NCBI RefSeq assembly: GCF_040566555.1
Contig: NZ_JBEWYP010000001.1
Span: 747,759 to 811,758 of the forward strand
Reading direction: 5' to 3'
DNA length: 64,000 nucleotides
Source: Sediminicola sp040566555
Lineage (GTDB): Bacteria > Bacteroidota > Bacteroidia > Flavobacteriales > Flavobacteriaceae
A program made the position numbers and the translations under genes. This document shows, in pieces, positions 26,048-35,222 of the stretch. The notes beneath the pieces were generated by a model that was given only the letters and a program-made list of their open reading frames with translations, did not search any database and was not told the origin of the DNA. Each line of letters begins with the position of its first letter. The first letter of the stretch is position 1.

Positions 26048-26902
26048 ATGAAATACAGTATCATAATCCCTGCACATAACGAAGAGATCCATTTAAAAGA
26101 TGCATTGTCTTCCGTACTTAGGCAGACACTTCAACCCAGTTCCGTAATTGTGGTCAATGACAATTCTGATGACGCTACAGAAAGTATCATAGACGATTTT
26201 ACAGCGCTAAATCCTATATTTCAGAAGCTAAATATCATATCCTCCCATCTCCATATGCCCGGCAGCAAAGTGGTGAATGCTTTTAAAAACGGGCTAGATC
26301 AACTACAAGTAGAGTATGATTTCATTGTGAAGTTAGATGCCGATATTATTTTGCCTGACAACTATTTCGAAAAAATAGCCAATATATTCAACAATTATCC
26401 AAATGTAGGTATAGCCGGAGGGTTTGCTTACGAACAAGATGAGACCGGCGAGTGGAAAAGAAACCACCCTATGGACAATGATCATGTGAGGGGCGCATTT
26501 AAATCCTATAAAAAGGCTTGCTTCCTGGCCATGGGAGGTCTTAGAAATGCGATGGGATGGGACACTGTAGACGAGTTGCTGGCCAAATTTCACGGGTTTG
26601 ACATCCATACCGATGAAAGCTTAAAAGTGAAACATTTACGGCCCATTGGAAAAGCCTATAACAAAAGAGCAAAACTTTTACAGGGCAAAGCCATGTACAC
26701 CATGCGCTATGGTTTTCTTATTACCCTTATCGCATCGGCAAAAATGGCTTGGAAACATCGAAAATTAAAATCGCTCTTGGATAACTTAAAAGGCTTCTTT
26801 GGCGCTAAAAAAGAGAAGGCTCCCTTCTTGGTAACTGAAAAGGAAGGTGACTTCATCAGGGCTTTGAGATGGAAAAATATCAAGGGTAAACTATTGGGAT
26901 AG
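26048..26902 (+). CDS. Family 2 glycosyltransferase
   Basis: The product has 284 residues from the ATG at 26048. An in-frame TTG at 26039 gives only three more residues and is less likely. It has the GT-A fold of family 2: YSIIIPAHNEEIH at the start, VVNDNSDDAT, and the metal-binding VKLDADIILP (DxD). A basic C-terminal tail lacks a clear membrane anchor. It is inverting by family rule; donor and acceptor are unknown. It is the last gene of the KAS III-like/methyltransferase/GT2 operon. Only a weak hairpin (TATCCTA / TAGGATA, 26911-26939) follows. Confidence 0.88.
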   Translation: MKYSIIIPAHNEEIHLKDALSSVLRQTLQPSSVIVVNDNSDDATESIIDDFTALNPIFQKLNIISSHLHMPGSKVVNAFKNGLDQLQVEYDFIVKLDADIILPDNYFEKIANIFNNYPNVGIAGGFAYEQDETGEWKRNHPMDNDHVRGAFKSYKKACFLAMGGLRNAMGWDTVDELLAKFHGFDIHTDESLKVKHLRPIGKAYNKRAKLLQGKAMYTMRYGFLITLIASAKMAWKHRKLKSLLDNLKGFFGAKKEKAPFLVTEKEGDFIRALRWKNIKGKLLG

Positions 26903-26967
26903 CTCACCCTTATCCTAGCAGATATATTCAATTAGGATAGAAAAGAAGCCATCAGAACCTCAAATCA

Positions 26968-28644
26968 TTATTCCAACACCTCTTTTATTGGCTCTCCGGT
27001 GGATCCATTCGGAAAAGCAATTCCCAACAAAGCAGCAATTGTAGGAGCAATATCAGGTATTTCAGTTTTCACAACCGTACTTCCCCTTTTTATTCCTTTC
27101 CCAAAGAAAAATAATGGAACATGCGTATCATAGGAAAAAGCAGAACCATGGGTAGAACCTGTTATCGAATACTGAACTGTAGAAGGCTTTAATACCAATA
27201 ACACATCTCCCGAACGTTTTTGATTGTAGCCATTCTGTAAGATATAAGGAATTCCCGTGGTATACTCATTCTGCCACATTTGATTGGCGGTATACGTTCG
27301 TTCAACACCATCATATCCAAGCAATTCGTTAGCTATGGTCACTTGGACATTTTCCAGACTAAGATCCAATCCTTTGATTACCCCATGATCCAGGAAAATT
27401 TGATTATTCGATATATTACGGATCAAATCTTTCGTCCCATAAGTATACCCAACAAATTCATTTAACTTTTTTAGCATCTCTGAAGATTGAATATATCCCG
27501 CTGGAATTTTTTGATCTATAAGATAGGCAGGCACCTCGTTTGCTCCGTGGTCTGAGGTTAGAAAGATTGTATACTCCCCTTTCCCTACTTTTTTGTCCAA
27601 AGCTTTAAGAAGACGCTCCAAATCCCTATCTAACCGGATATATGTGTCCTGCACCTCCTTGGAATCCACTCCAAACATATGCCCTACATAATCCGTACTT
27701 GAAAAGCTTACGGCTAGAAAATCCGTGATCGCGTCCTCCCCTAAATCTTCGCCATCCAATGCAGCCAAAGCGAAATCTGCAGTTATACTATTACCATAAG
27801 GGGTAGATTTTAGGAGATTAAATTTTCCATTGGCATCCCAAAGAAATGGAATATCATGGGGAAAGGTAGTCGTGGTCTCTCCATTAAACATTCCTTCATA
27901 GGGGCTCTCATCCGAACCACTCTCCAAATAGGTGGCTATGTCCTTGAAGGTGTTCCATGGTTTTTTATAATCTTCAACAATATTTGATGCATTAAAATCC
28001 TTAACCCACTTGGGCAGCTCCTGCATATAAAAGGTGCTGGTTATCCAATTTCCTTCATCTCCACCCTGCAGCCAATATGCACCATTCGCGGTATGTCCGC
28101 CTGGTAAAACTGCTCCCCTATCTTTTAAGGAAACGGCAATTACCTTTCCGCGCATCTGGGTATGCAATCTAAGTTCATCGGTTATGGTTGTTGTGTTCAT
28201 CCGATGGGGTGACATTTTCCCTGCATTGGTCAAGGTTCCAACTGAAGCGTAAGCCTCGTCACCTGCGCAATACACACTTTTACCAGATTCTTTATCATAC
28301 CAATCATTCCCAATTATACCATGTATAGAAGGGGTGGCTCCCGTATAGACAGATGCATGACCAGGTCCAGTATACGTGGGTGCATAATTAAAATGGTTGT
28401 TTTTACATGTAAATCCTTCATTTGCCAACCGTTTAAAGCCACCGTCACCATAATGATCCCAAAAACGCGTTACATAGTCATAGCGCATTTGATCCACCAC
28501 TATTCCTACCACCAATTTTGGTTTTGTTTGAATGGAGGTGGGATTTTGAGTATCAGATTTACTTCTTTTCTGGGCTTTAATTGTACTAGGTTGGTTTACG
28601 AATAGGAAAAGCAAAAAGACTAGGAATACATTATTTTTGATCAT
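26968..28644 (-). CDS. pafA: PafA-type alkaline phosphatase
   Basis: This 558-residue exported phosphatase has a signal peptide (residues 1 to about 24). It resembles the well-studied Elizabethkingia PafA. The nucleophile is Thr92 in TGPGH and Asn113 lies 21 residues on. Lys174 and Arg176 in SLKDRGAVLPGG match the PafA Lys/Arg pair that contacts the phosphate. Zinc ligands include Asp51 in VVDQM and the TSDHGANEVP segment. It should be a periplasmic phosphomonoesterase of broad specificity for phosphate scavenging. No Pho-box-type site is recognisable upstream. It is divergent from mlaE. Confidence 0.92.
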   Translation of the reverse strand: MIKNNVFLVFLLFLFVNQPSTIKAQKRSKSDTQNPTSIQTKPKLVVGIVVDQMRYDYVTRFWDHYGDGGFKRLANEGFTCKNNHFNYAPTYTGPGHASVYTGATPSIHGIIGNDWYDKESGKSVYCAGDEAYASVGTLTNAGKMSPHRMNTTTITDELRLHTQMRGKVIAVSLKDRGAVLPGGHTANGAYWLQGGDEGNWITSTFYMQELPKWVKDFNASNIVEDYKKPWNTFKDIATYLESGSDESPYEGMFNGETTTTFPHDIPFLWDANGKFNLLKSTPYGNSITADFALAALDGEDLGEDAITDFLAVSFSSTDYVGHMFGVDSKEVQDTYIRLDRDLERLLKALDKKVGKGEYTIFLTSDHGANEVPAYLIDQKIPAGYIQSSEMLKKLNEFVGYTYGTKDLIRNISNNQIFLDHGVIKGLDLSLENVQVTIANELLGYDGVERTYTANQMWQNEYTTGIPYILQNGYNQKRSGDVLLVLKPSTVQYSITGSTHGSAFSYDTHVPLFFFGKGIKRGSTVVKTEIPDIAPTIAALLGIAFPNGSTGEPIKEVLE

Positions 28645-28757
28645 GCTGAAAATCTTAAAGACGTAAATTTAAATAAATAAATACCTTTAAAGGATAATTG
28701 AAGCTTAAATGAAAGCTAATATTCCTATTTTTACAGCAAGAAGTCTATTTATATTAC

Positions 28758-29495
28758 ATGAACTACTTAGCATCTATTGGCAGCTATTTTATTATGATTA
28801 GAGAGGTTTTCAAAAAACCTACAAAATGGCCCATCATGAAGTCCCTCATTTTAAAAGAGATAGATGAATTGATTTATGGCTCTTTGGGAATTATAATATT
28901 TATTTCCTTTTTTATCGGCGGGGTGGTTGCCATTCAAACAGCCCTTAACATCACAAACCCGTTCATACCAAGGAATTTAATTGGTTTTGCCACCAGACAA
29001 TCCGTAATTCTGGAATTTGCACCTACCTTTACCTCCATCATCATGGCCGGTAAGGTAGGCTCATATATCACCTCCAGTATAGGGACCATGAGGGTTACAG
29101 AACAAATAGACGCCCTTGAGGTAATGGGAGTCAATTCCCTTAACTACTTGGTATTCCCAAAAATCATTGCGCTATTGCTTTATCCATTTGCCATCGCCAT
29201 TGCCATGTATGTGGGTATTTTTGGTGGTTGGGTCGCAGGTGTTTTTGGAGGATTTAGCTCAAGTGCCGACTTTGTAGAGGGGCTGCAGTTAGATTTTATT
29301 CCGTTCCACGTTGCCTATTCCTTTATCAAAACAATGGTATTTGCATTTATAATTGCAACCATCCCCTCCTTCCATGGATATTATATGAAAGGTGGCGCCT
29401 TGGAAGTTGGAAAAGCCAGTACTACTGCCTTTGTGTGGACCAGTGTTACCATTATCATTGTAAATTACATGTTAACTCAATTACTACTAGGCTAA
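28758..29495 (+). CDS. mlaE: MlaE-family ABC transporter permease
   Basis: This 245-residue inner-membrane protein has about five helices. Its GVVAIQTALNI and APTFTSIIMAGKVGSYITSSIGTMRVTEQIDALEVMG segments are characteristic of MlaE/YrbE permeases that move phospholipids across the envelope. It overlaps the ATPase gene by one base (TAATG). The MlaD-type substrate-binding protein usually follows, but here the next gene is an opposite-strand DUF389 gene, so mlaD must be elsewhere or absent. Confidence 0.93.
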   Translation: MNYLASIGSYFIMIREVFKKPTKWPIMKSLILKEIDELIYGSLGIIIFISFFIGGVVAIQTALNITNPFIPRNLIGFATRQSVILEFAPTFTSIIMAGKVGSYITSSIGTMRVTEQIDALEVMGVNSLNYLVFPKIIALLLYPFAIAIAMYVGIFGGWVAGVFGGFSSSADFVEGLQLDFIPFHVAYSFIKTMVFAFIIATIPSFHGYYMKGGALEVGKASTTAFVWTSVTIIIVNYMLTQLLLG

Positions 29496-30262
29496 TGATA
29501 GAAGTAAACGATATATACAAGTCATTTGGAAATTCGGAGGTCCTAAAAGGAATCACCACCAATTTTGAAAAAGGGAAGACCAATCTGATTATTGGTCAAT
29601 CTGGTTCAGGGAAGACCGTCTTCTTAAAATGCCTTTTGGGCCTTTTTACCCCGGATAAAGGGACGATCAGCTATGATGGAAAAGTGTATTCCAAACTCTC
29701 TGGGGACGAGCAAAGGGATTTACGTCAAGAAATGGGTATGGTATTTCAAGGCAGCGCCTTGTTCGATTCCATGACAGTGGAAGGCAATGTTATGTTTCCT
29801 TTGGATATGTTCACCAAACAATCCAAATCGGAAATGAAGGATAGAGTTGACAGGGTATTAAAGAGGGTAAACCTTATTGATGCCCACCATAAATTTCCTT
29901 CTGAAATATCCGGGGGGATGCAAAAAAGGGTTGCCATAGCCAGAGCGATCGTAATGAACCCCAAATACCTATTCTGCGATGAACCCAATTCTGGGCTAGA
30001 TCCGAAGACGGCGATCATGATAGACAACCTCATCATGGAAATCACTGAGGAATATGATATTACAACTGTGATCAATACCCATGACATGAATTCTGTAATG
30101 GAAATAGGGAAGAAAATATTGTTCCTAAAAAATGGTCATAAAGAATGGGAAGGGACCAACAGAGAAATCTTTAAAACAGATAATGAAGCTGTGACCGACT
30201 TTGTATACTCTTCTGAACTTTTCAAAAAGGTAAGACAGATGTATGTGGAGGAGCGCAATTAA
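29495..30262 (+). CDS. mlaF: MlaF-family ABC transporter ATPase
   Basis: This 255-residue ATP-binding subunit is the partner of the MlaE-type permease. The start at 29495 is fixed by the TAATG overlap with mlaE; a longer frame from 29435 would run inside mlaE. It has Walker A GQSGSGKT, Q-loop VFQGSALFDSMT, signature SGGMQKR, Walker B YLFCDEP and the H-loop NTHDM. Together with MlaE it powers phospholipid transport. The last 4 bases overlap the 3' end of the convergent DUF389 gene. Confidence 0.93.
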   Translation: MIEVNDIYKSFGNSEVLKGITTNFEKGKTNLIIGQSGSGKTVFLKCLLGLFTPDKGTISYDGKVYSKLSGDEQRDLRQEMGMVFQGSALFDSMTVEGNVMFPLDMFTKQSKSEMKDRVDRVLKRVNLIDAHHKFPSEISGGMQKRVAIARAIVMNPKYLFCDEPNSGLDPKTAIMIDNLIMEITEEYDITTVINTHDMNSVMEIGKKILFLKNGHKEWEGTNREIFKTDNEAVTDFVYSSELFKKVRQMYVEERN

Positions 30263-31719
30263 TTACTGGCTTCCTTCACTTGTATCTTTGCATTTTTCAA
30301 TCTCAATTTTAACCAATCGTTTAGTTTTTTAGTATCGGATGCAACTTGGGAAGATTTGGTTCCCTCTTTCCACTTTACCTCAAATATTGGAATGGTATCC
30401 ACTTTATTAAAATCAGTACTAATGGTATAACTGAACCCCATACTGGATAAATTTTCATAATTGGTCTTTGCCTCGGCGCTTATCTCCTGAAAGGGTATCT
30501 GTTGCGAGGCAAGCTTACTGACCTTCATTAGTTCACCTTCCAACACCTTTATTTGTTCGTCCTTATTTAGCAATTCGTTTTTCTTGGACTCATAAAGCTC
30601 ACTGATGTACTTCATTTGGTCTTGCACCTCATTGTTCCCCTGAACCACTTTAAGCTCGGTATTCTTTAACTTGGGATAATCCTTCATTTGAGCTGCCCAA
30701 GTGGCTATTACGTTGTCCGGTACAGTCTCATTCCCCATAAAAACCAGCTCAATTTTAGGATCTTGGCCCTTATCATATTCCATAGTGGTCAGGTTGTCCA
30801 AAAACCTTCCCTCTCCCTGAAATTTGTAGGGAGCAATCTTTTCAGCAATAAACTGGCCGGCGTCCTTTCTGAACAATGACTTTTGCAGGGCATTGTAGAA
30901 GGTGAAACTTGCGGGAATCATTACCAGGATCGCCACAACAGAGGCTATTCTTGCTATTAATCTTCTTCTTTGTGAGTTTACATAACGCACCATGGGAAAT
31001 CGCAACAAACGAATGACCAAAAACGTGGCAAGTCCAATAAAAATGGTATTGATCGTAAACAGGTACATAGCACCATAGGCATAGGAAAAATTACCAATGG
31101 CCAGGCCAAACCCAACAGTACAAAGTGGCGGCATCAGAGCGGTAGCAATGGCCACCCCAAATATCACACTGGCAATAGTCCCTTTTTTAGCCCTGGCAAT
31201 TACTAGGGCCAGTCCACCAAAAAAGGCTATCAACACATCTCTTATATCTGGCTCGGTACGAGCCAAAAGCTCCGAGGACTGGTCCTTTAAAGGAAAAAAA
31301 TAGAAAAATAGGAAGGCCGTAATTACACTGAGCACCACCATTACCCCAAAATTCTTTAAAGACCTCCTAAGGGTATCTATATCATTGATAGCCAGTGACA
31401 GCCCCATCCCCAAGATAGGACCCATCAATGGAGAAATTAACATGGCTCCAATGACCACCGCTGTGGAATTGGCATTTAAACCTACAGAGGCTATAAAAAT
31501 AGAACATATCAAAATCCAAGACGTATGCCCCTTAAAGGGAATATCAGCGATTATGGATTCTTTGGTGGCCTCTTGATCTGTATTGTTCCGGATATCCAAG
31601 AGCTCGGATAAAAACTTTTTAGTACTTTCCAATAAACCTTGAAAGTCCCTTTTTACCTCTTTACCACTATCGTCACCTCCAGTTGGAGTGATATTGTCTT
31701 GATTTAAGTTTTCGCTCAT
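30259..31719 (-). CDS. DUF389 membrane protein
   Basis: This 486-residue protein has a central block of six or more hydrophobic helices (about residues 70-265), typical of DUF389 (TIGR00341-like). It includes ICSIFIASVGLNANSTAVVIGAMLISPLMGPI and GVAIATALMPPLCTVG. The N-terminus is soluble and acidic. The C-terminal soluble domain (about 270-486) contains a coiled-coil-like stretch (YESKKNELLNKDEQIKVLEGE). The function of the family is unknown. The next gene upstream, manC, ends 2 bases before its start, so they are likely one transcript. Confidence 0.88.
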   Translation of the reverse strand: MSENLNQDNITPTGGDDSGKEVKRDFQGLLESTKKFLSELLDIRNNTDQEATKESIIADIPFKGHTSWILICSIFIASVGLNANSTAVVIGAMLISPLMGPILGMGLSLAINDIDTLRRSLKNFGVMVVLSVITAFLFFYFFPLKDQSSELLARTEPDIRDVLIAFFGGLALVIARAKKGTIASVIFGVAIATALMPPLCTVGFGLAIGNFSYAYGAMYLFTINTIFIGLATFLVIRLLRFPMVRYVNSQRRRLIARIASVVAILVMIPASFTFYNALQKSLFRKDAGQFIAEKIAPYKFQGEGRFLDNLTTMEYDKGQDPKIELVFMGNETVPDNVIATWAAQMKDYPKLKNTELKVVQGNNEVQDQMKYISELYESKKNELLNKDEQIKVLEGELMKVSKLASQQIPFQEISAEAKTNYENLSSMGFSYTISTDFNKVDTIPIFEVKWKEGTKSSQVASDTKKLNDWLKLRLKNAKIQVKEASN

Positions 31720-31721
31720 AA

Positions 31722-32801
31722 TTAGGCATGCTGGTCGCCAAACTTTTCTTTGACGGAATTCAATACTTTTTTAATATCCTGTTCCTTTGATTTTGGATAT
31801 ATCAGGAGCACTTCTTCCTTATCAACAATAATATAGTCCTTTAAGCCGTCTACAACAACAATCTTATCTTTTGGGGTACGAATCATATTGCCATTGGCAT
31901 CCTCGGCTATAACCTTACTATTGACGATGGCATTGTTATTTTCATCCTTATCTAACTTATCATAAAGGGAACCCCAAGTACCTAAATCATTCCAATCAAA
32001 GGTAGCTGGCAAGACAAAAATAGATTTAGACTGTTCTAAGATAGCATAATCTATTGAAATGTTTTCTGCCTTCGAATAATTCTCCTGAATAAAGGAACGC
32101 TCCCCTGCGGTGTTATAAATAGGCATTCCGTCTGCAAACAATTTAAATTGGGAGGGCTGAAATGCTTTAAAAGCATTGACGATTGTGGAAACACTCCACA
32201 TAAAAATACCGGCATTCCATAAGAAATTACCCTGTGCCAAAAATTCTTTAGCAGTTTCATAATCAGGTTTTTCCCTGAATTGATCTACTTTCTTCAGCGC
32301 ATCGGTGCTACCTTTCTGATACTCTATATATCCGAATCCCGTATTTGGAAATGTTGGCTTAATACCCAAGGTGCATAGCGCATCTTCTTTTTCACATTTG
32401 TCAAAACACATCTTCACATCCTTTGCAAAGGCATCTTCATCTTCAATCCAATGGTCACTTGGTGCGACGATCATAACTGCATTGGGATTCATTTTTTGAA
32501 TCTTAAGTGACGCATATAAAATACAAGGGGCGGTATTTCTCATGGCAGGCTCAAGAACCACTTGATCTTGCTTAACCATAGGCAATTGTTCCAACACAAG
32601 GTCATTATAACGCTCATTGGTCAGGATCAATATATTTTCTGTAGGTATAAACTTGTTCAACCTTTTGAACGTTTTTTGGATAAGGGTATCCCCTGTTCCA
32701 AGCATATCATGAAATTGCTTTGGATTATCCGATGTACTGATAGGCCAAAATCTAGATCCTACGCCCCCAGCCATTAATATGGCATAATAATTCTTATTCA
32801 T
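31722..32801 (-). CDS. manC: Mannose-1-phosphate guanylyltransferase
   Basis: This 359-residue nucleotidyltransferase makes GDP-mannose from mannose-1-phosphate and GTP for surface glycans. The N-terminal signature MAGGVGSRFWPIS and the VAPSDHWI and GFGYIEY segments are all present. It lacks the C-terminal isomerase domain found in bifunctional enzymes. The ATG at 32801 is chosen; the frame runs two codons further to a TTG at 32807, which would begin 5 bases after the SprT-like stop codon. It forms a leftward operon with the SprT-like gene before it and the DUF389 gene after. Confidence 0.94.
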   Translation of the reverse strand: MNKNYYAILMAGGVGSRFWPISTSDNPKQFHDMLGTGDTLIQKTFKRLNKFIPTENILILTNERYNDLVLEQLPMVKQDQVVLEPAMRNTAPCILYASLKIQKMNPNAVMIVAPSDHWIEDEDAFAKDVKMCFDKCEKEDALCTLGIKPTFPNTGFGYIEYQKGSTDALKKVDQFREKPDYETAKEFLAQGNFLWNAGIFMWSVSTIVNAFKAFQPSQFKLFADGMPIYNTAGERSFIQENYSKAENISIDYAILEQSKSIFVLPATFDWNDLGTWGSLYDKLDKDENNNAIVNSKVIAEDANGNMIRTPKDKIVVVDGLKDYIIVDKEEVLLIYPKSKEQDIKKVLNSVKEKFGDQHA

Positions 32802-32812
32802 GGTCAATATTT

Positions 32813-33415
32813 TTAATCTGTGATCAATTCAACCTCTGCATTGGGCTGAAATATATATACTTTCCCAGTAGCTATTTCAATACATTCGTACCGTTTCACC
32901 CTTTTGTTCCCTTTTTTAAACAGCTTGCCATTATAGATCCTAAAGACACTGCCTATTGGTAGTTCAAAAATATAGGAATTATCCTTATTTTGACTATCAA
33001 ACTGCTTTAAAGCGATAGATAATTTAGCATCCGTATCACTACTTGCTTTTGGGTTTTTAAAATGGTTCGCCAACAATGGCAGGAGTTTTGATGGAAATAT
33101 CTCGGGCCTGATAAAAGGCAACATCAAATATTGGAATGTCCTTTTCCATTCTATCCCATGTGGCAATATTTGTCTTCCATATTTTTCAAATGCCACTAAA
33201 TGAGCTATTTCATGAACCAAGGTTATCAAAAAACGATACTTGTTCAGGGAAGAGTTTACCGTAATATGATGCAACCCATTGGGCAATCTCCTATAATCCC
33301 CATGCCTTGTGACACGCTCATTTACAATCTTAAGATGCACCCCGTTATCCTTGATTAAAACCAAACAAGGTTCAATCGCTCTTTCAGGGAGGTATTTTTT
33401 TAAAACATCGTTCAT
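32813..33415 (-). CDS. SprT-like zinc metallopeptidase-type protein
   Basis: This 200-residue protein has the HEIAH zinc motif (His68, Glu69, His72) in LVHEIAHLVAF. The SprT-like fold is supported by GLHHITVNSSLNKYRFLITLVHE before it and HGIEWKRTFQYLM after. The C-terminal part (about 150-200) resembles the small beta domain SprT proteins often carry, but without the CxxC zinc ribbon. Family members include the DNA-protein crosslink protease Spartan; a role here is not shown. The start codon abuts the stop of the SDR gene upstream. Confidence 0.82.
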   Translation of the reverse strand: MNDVLKKYLPERAIEPCLVLIKDNGVHLKIVNERVTRHGDYRRLPNGLHHITVNSSLNKYRFLITLVHEIAHLVAFEKYGRQILPHGIEWKRTFQYLMLPFIRPEIFPSKLLPLLANHFKNPKASSDTDAKLSIALKQFDSQNKDNSYIFELPIGSVFRIYNGKLFKKGNKRVKRYECIEIATGKVYIFQPNAEVELITD

Positions 33416-34096
33416 TTAAGGGGTACTGTTAGATACCTGAAGCATTTTTCCGTTATATAATTTATGTCCTGTTAAGGCAAAATCTTTTATATATGTGGCC
33501 ATTTCAAGGGCAGTCACCGGAGCTTGATAGCCGGGAAAGGCCTCTTCCAACATTTCTGTTTGTACGGCCCCCAAGGCCAACACGTTGAATGAAGGTCCAT
33601 TTTCTTTAAATTCCTCGGCCCATAATTCCGTTAAGGTGATCACAGCACCTTTACTTGAACTGTAAGCGGACAAACCAGGAAATTTTGCACTACCCTGTAC
33701 CCCACCCATGGAACTAATGGTAACTACATGTCCGCCTTTGGACATATAGGGAATGACACTCTGTGTAATATGGGCCACGCCGAAAACATTTACCCGATAG
33801 ACCTCTTCAAACTCATCCATGCCGGATTCCAAAAATGGCTTGTTCAGTAATTTCCCCGCATTGTTTATAAGGACATCCACGGTGGTCCAATTTTCAGAAA
33901 TATAGCCTTCCATCCTTTCAATATCTTCCTTTTTGGCGATATCGAAGGAAAAGGCGGTAATGTTTTTATGTTCGAGTTCTTGTATGGGCTTTTCATTCCT
34001 GGAGAGCGCCAGGACCTGATGGCCTTCATTTGCAAAAAGCTGGGCCATTTCAAAACCTATGCCCCTACTGGAACCTGTGATGATAATATTTGACAT
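33416..34096 (-). CDS. Short-chain dehydrogenase/reductase
   Basis: This 226-residue classical SDR has GSSRGIG in the nucleotide-binding turn, NNAG, the catalytic Ser in ISSMGG and an intact YSSSK (Tyr-x3-Lys). Its C-terminus is short compared with FabG. The substrate is unknown. It lies in a compact leftward cluster: its start overlaps the stop of the M28 peptidase gene by one base, and the SprT-like start follows its stop directly. Confidence 0.9.
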   Translation of the reverse strand: MSNIIITGSSRGIGFEMAQLFANEGHQVLALSRNEKPIQELEHKNITAFSFDIAKKEDIERMEGYISENWTTVDVLINNAGKLLNKPFLESGMDEFEEVYRVNVFGVAHITQSVIPYMSKGGHVVTISSMGGVQGSAKFPGLSAYSSSKGAVITLTELWAEEFKENGPSFNVLALGAVQTEMLEEAFPGYQAPVTALEMATYIKDFALTGHKLYNGKMLQVSNSTP

Positions 34097-35139
34097 TAAT
34101 TGTATTTTATTTCTTTGGTAGGTGCATTGATAATATTTTCCAATACGGGGCTCATCTTATTAACGAAGTTCGCCATATGTTCATAATCCATCAGCTCTGC
34201 CTCGTCCCCTACCTTGTGATAAAAATCAAAATTGGTAAAATCGAACGTACAATAGGTTTGTGATGGTACAGCAAATTCCTTATCAAATGGATAATTGTCC
34301 GAACGCTGGAAAAGGTTGTACTCTTTTGCTGTGGGCAGGAACCCTACCAACTTTTCCTTGGCATACCTATTACTAATGGCCGCTAAATTCGACTTTTCAT
34401 ATCCGGTAACATAGACATAGTAATCCTTTTCCACTAAGGGTACCCCGACCATTTCGAAATTCAACATGGTATAGAGATCAAGATTTTTGGACTTTAATCT
34501 TTTTGCCAGATGGGCAGACCCCAACAGTCCTTTCTCCTCCGCACTGAACAGGGCGAAAATTATACTCCTTTTATTGTTTTTTTTGTTCCCGAAATACCGG
34601 GCAAACTCCAACACCGTTGTTGTGCCCGAAGCATTATCATTTGCACCGTTGGCTATTGCATCCCCATTCACTGGAGCAATTATACCAATGTGGTCATAAT
34701 GGGCCCCGATAATCACAAATTCATTCTTAAGTTTAGGATCAGTACCCTCCAAAACCCCAACTATATTATAGGCATTGGAATCAATATTGGTAAGGGTATC
34801 CTTGTAGGCAACAAAGTAGGGCATGATATTGTTTTCTTTAAATACACCTTCAATAAAATCTGCGGCCTTTTCTATACCCTCACTACCAGTTTCCCTGCCC
34901 TGCAATTCATCTGATGCCAAGAAATCCATTATTTCCCCGATCTTGTCCTTATCAGCAAACGCAGGGATCATTCCGCCATTGTCGGATGAACCATAAGCCT
35001 CAGCATTATCAGTAGTCTTTACAATTTTCCCTTGAACACCTGCGGGACCTCCTACAACACCTGTTTGGGTCTCCATATTTTGTGCCGAGCCACAACCTAC
35101 CAATAACGCTAAAAGTGCAATCCAACTAAATTTCTTCAT
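34096..35139 (-). CDS. M28-family metallopeptidase lipoprotein
   Basis: The product has 347 residues from the ATG at 35139. A longer frame to 35175 would put residues encoded by the pdhC terminator before the signal peptide. The type II signal peptide KKFSWIALLALLVGCGS gives a lipoprotein. The peptidase domain has the M28 zinc ligands in GAHYDHIG, NGANDNASGTT, SAEEKGLLGS and FEMVG. It is probably a co-catalytic two-zinc aminopeptidase facing the periplasm. Peptide specificity cannot be read from the sequence. Confidence 0.9.
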   Translation of the reverse strand: MKKFSWIALLALLVGCGSAQNMETQTGVVGGPAGVQGKIVKTTDNAEAYGSSDNGGMIPAFADKDKIGEIMDFLASDELQGRETGSEGIEKAADFIEGVFKENNIMPYFVAYKDTLTNIDSNAYNIVGVLEGTDPKLKNEFVIIGAHYDHIGIIAPVNGDAIANGANDNASGTTTVLEFARYFGNKKNNKRSIIFALFSAEEKGLLGSAHLAKRLKSKNLDLYTMLNFEMVGVPLVEKDYYVYVTGYEKSNLAAISNRYAKEKLVGFLPTAKEYNLFQRSDNYPFDKEFAVPSQTYCTFDFTNFDFYHKVGDEAELMDYEHMANFVNKMSPVLENIINAPTKEIKYN

Positions 35140-35162
35140 CGATTTGATTTTGGTTTTAAAGA

Positions 35163-35195
35163 TAAAAAAAAGCACCCCAATATCATTGGGATGCT
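35163..35195 (-). terminator. Rho-independent terminator after pdhC
   Basis: Read leftward, GCATCCCAAT / ATTGGGGTGC form a stem followed by eight T residues. It lies 28 bases past the pdhC stop and upstream of the M28 start. Confidence 0.82.
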
Positions 35196-35222
35196 CTATA
35201 ATATAATTTCAAACTATTGTTG

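Noticed and set aside
26911..26939. Hairpin TATCCTA / TAGGATA after the glycosyltransferase gene as terminator
   Set aside because: Only 7 bp with a long loop and weak T tract; noted in the gene entry but not called.
29435..29494. Extended N-terminus of the MlaF ATPase
   Set aside because: The extra codons lie inside mlaE, and the TAATG overlap gives a standard start at 29495.
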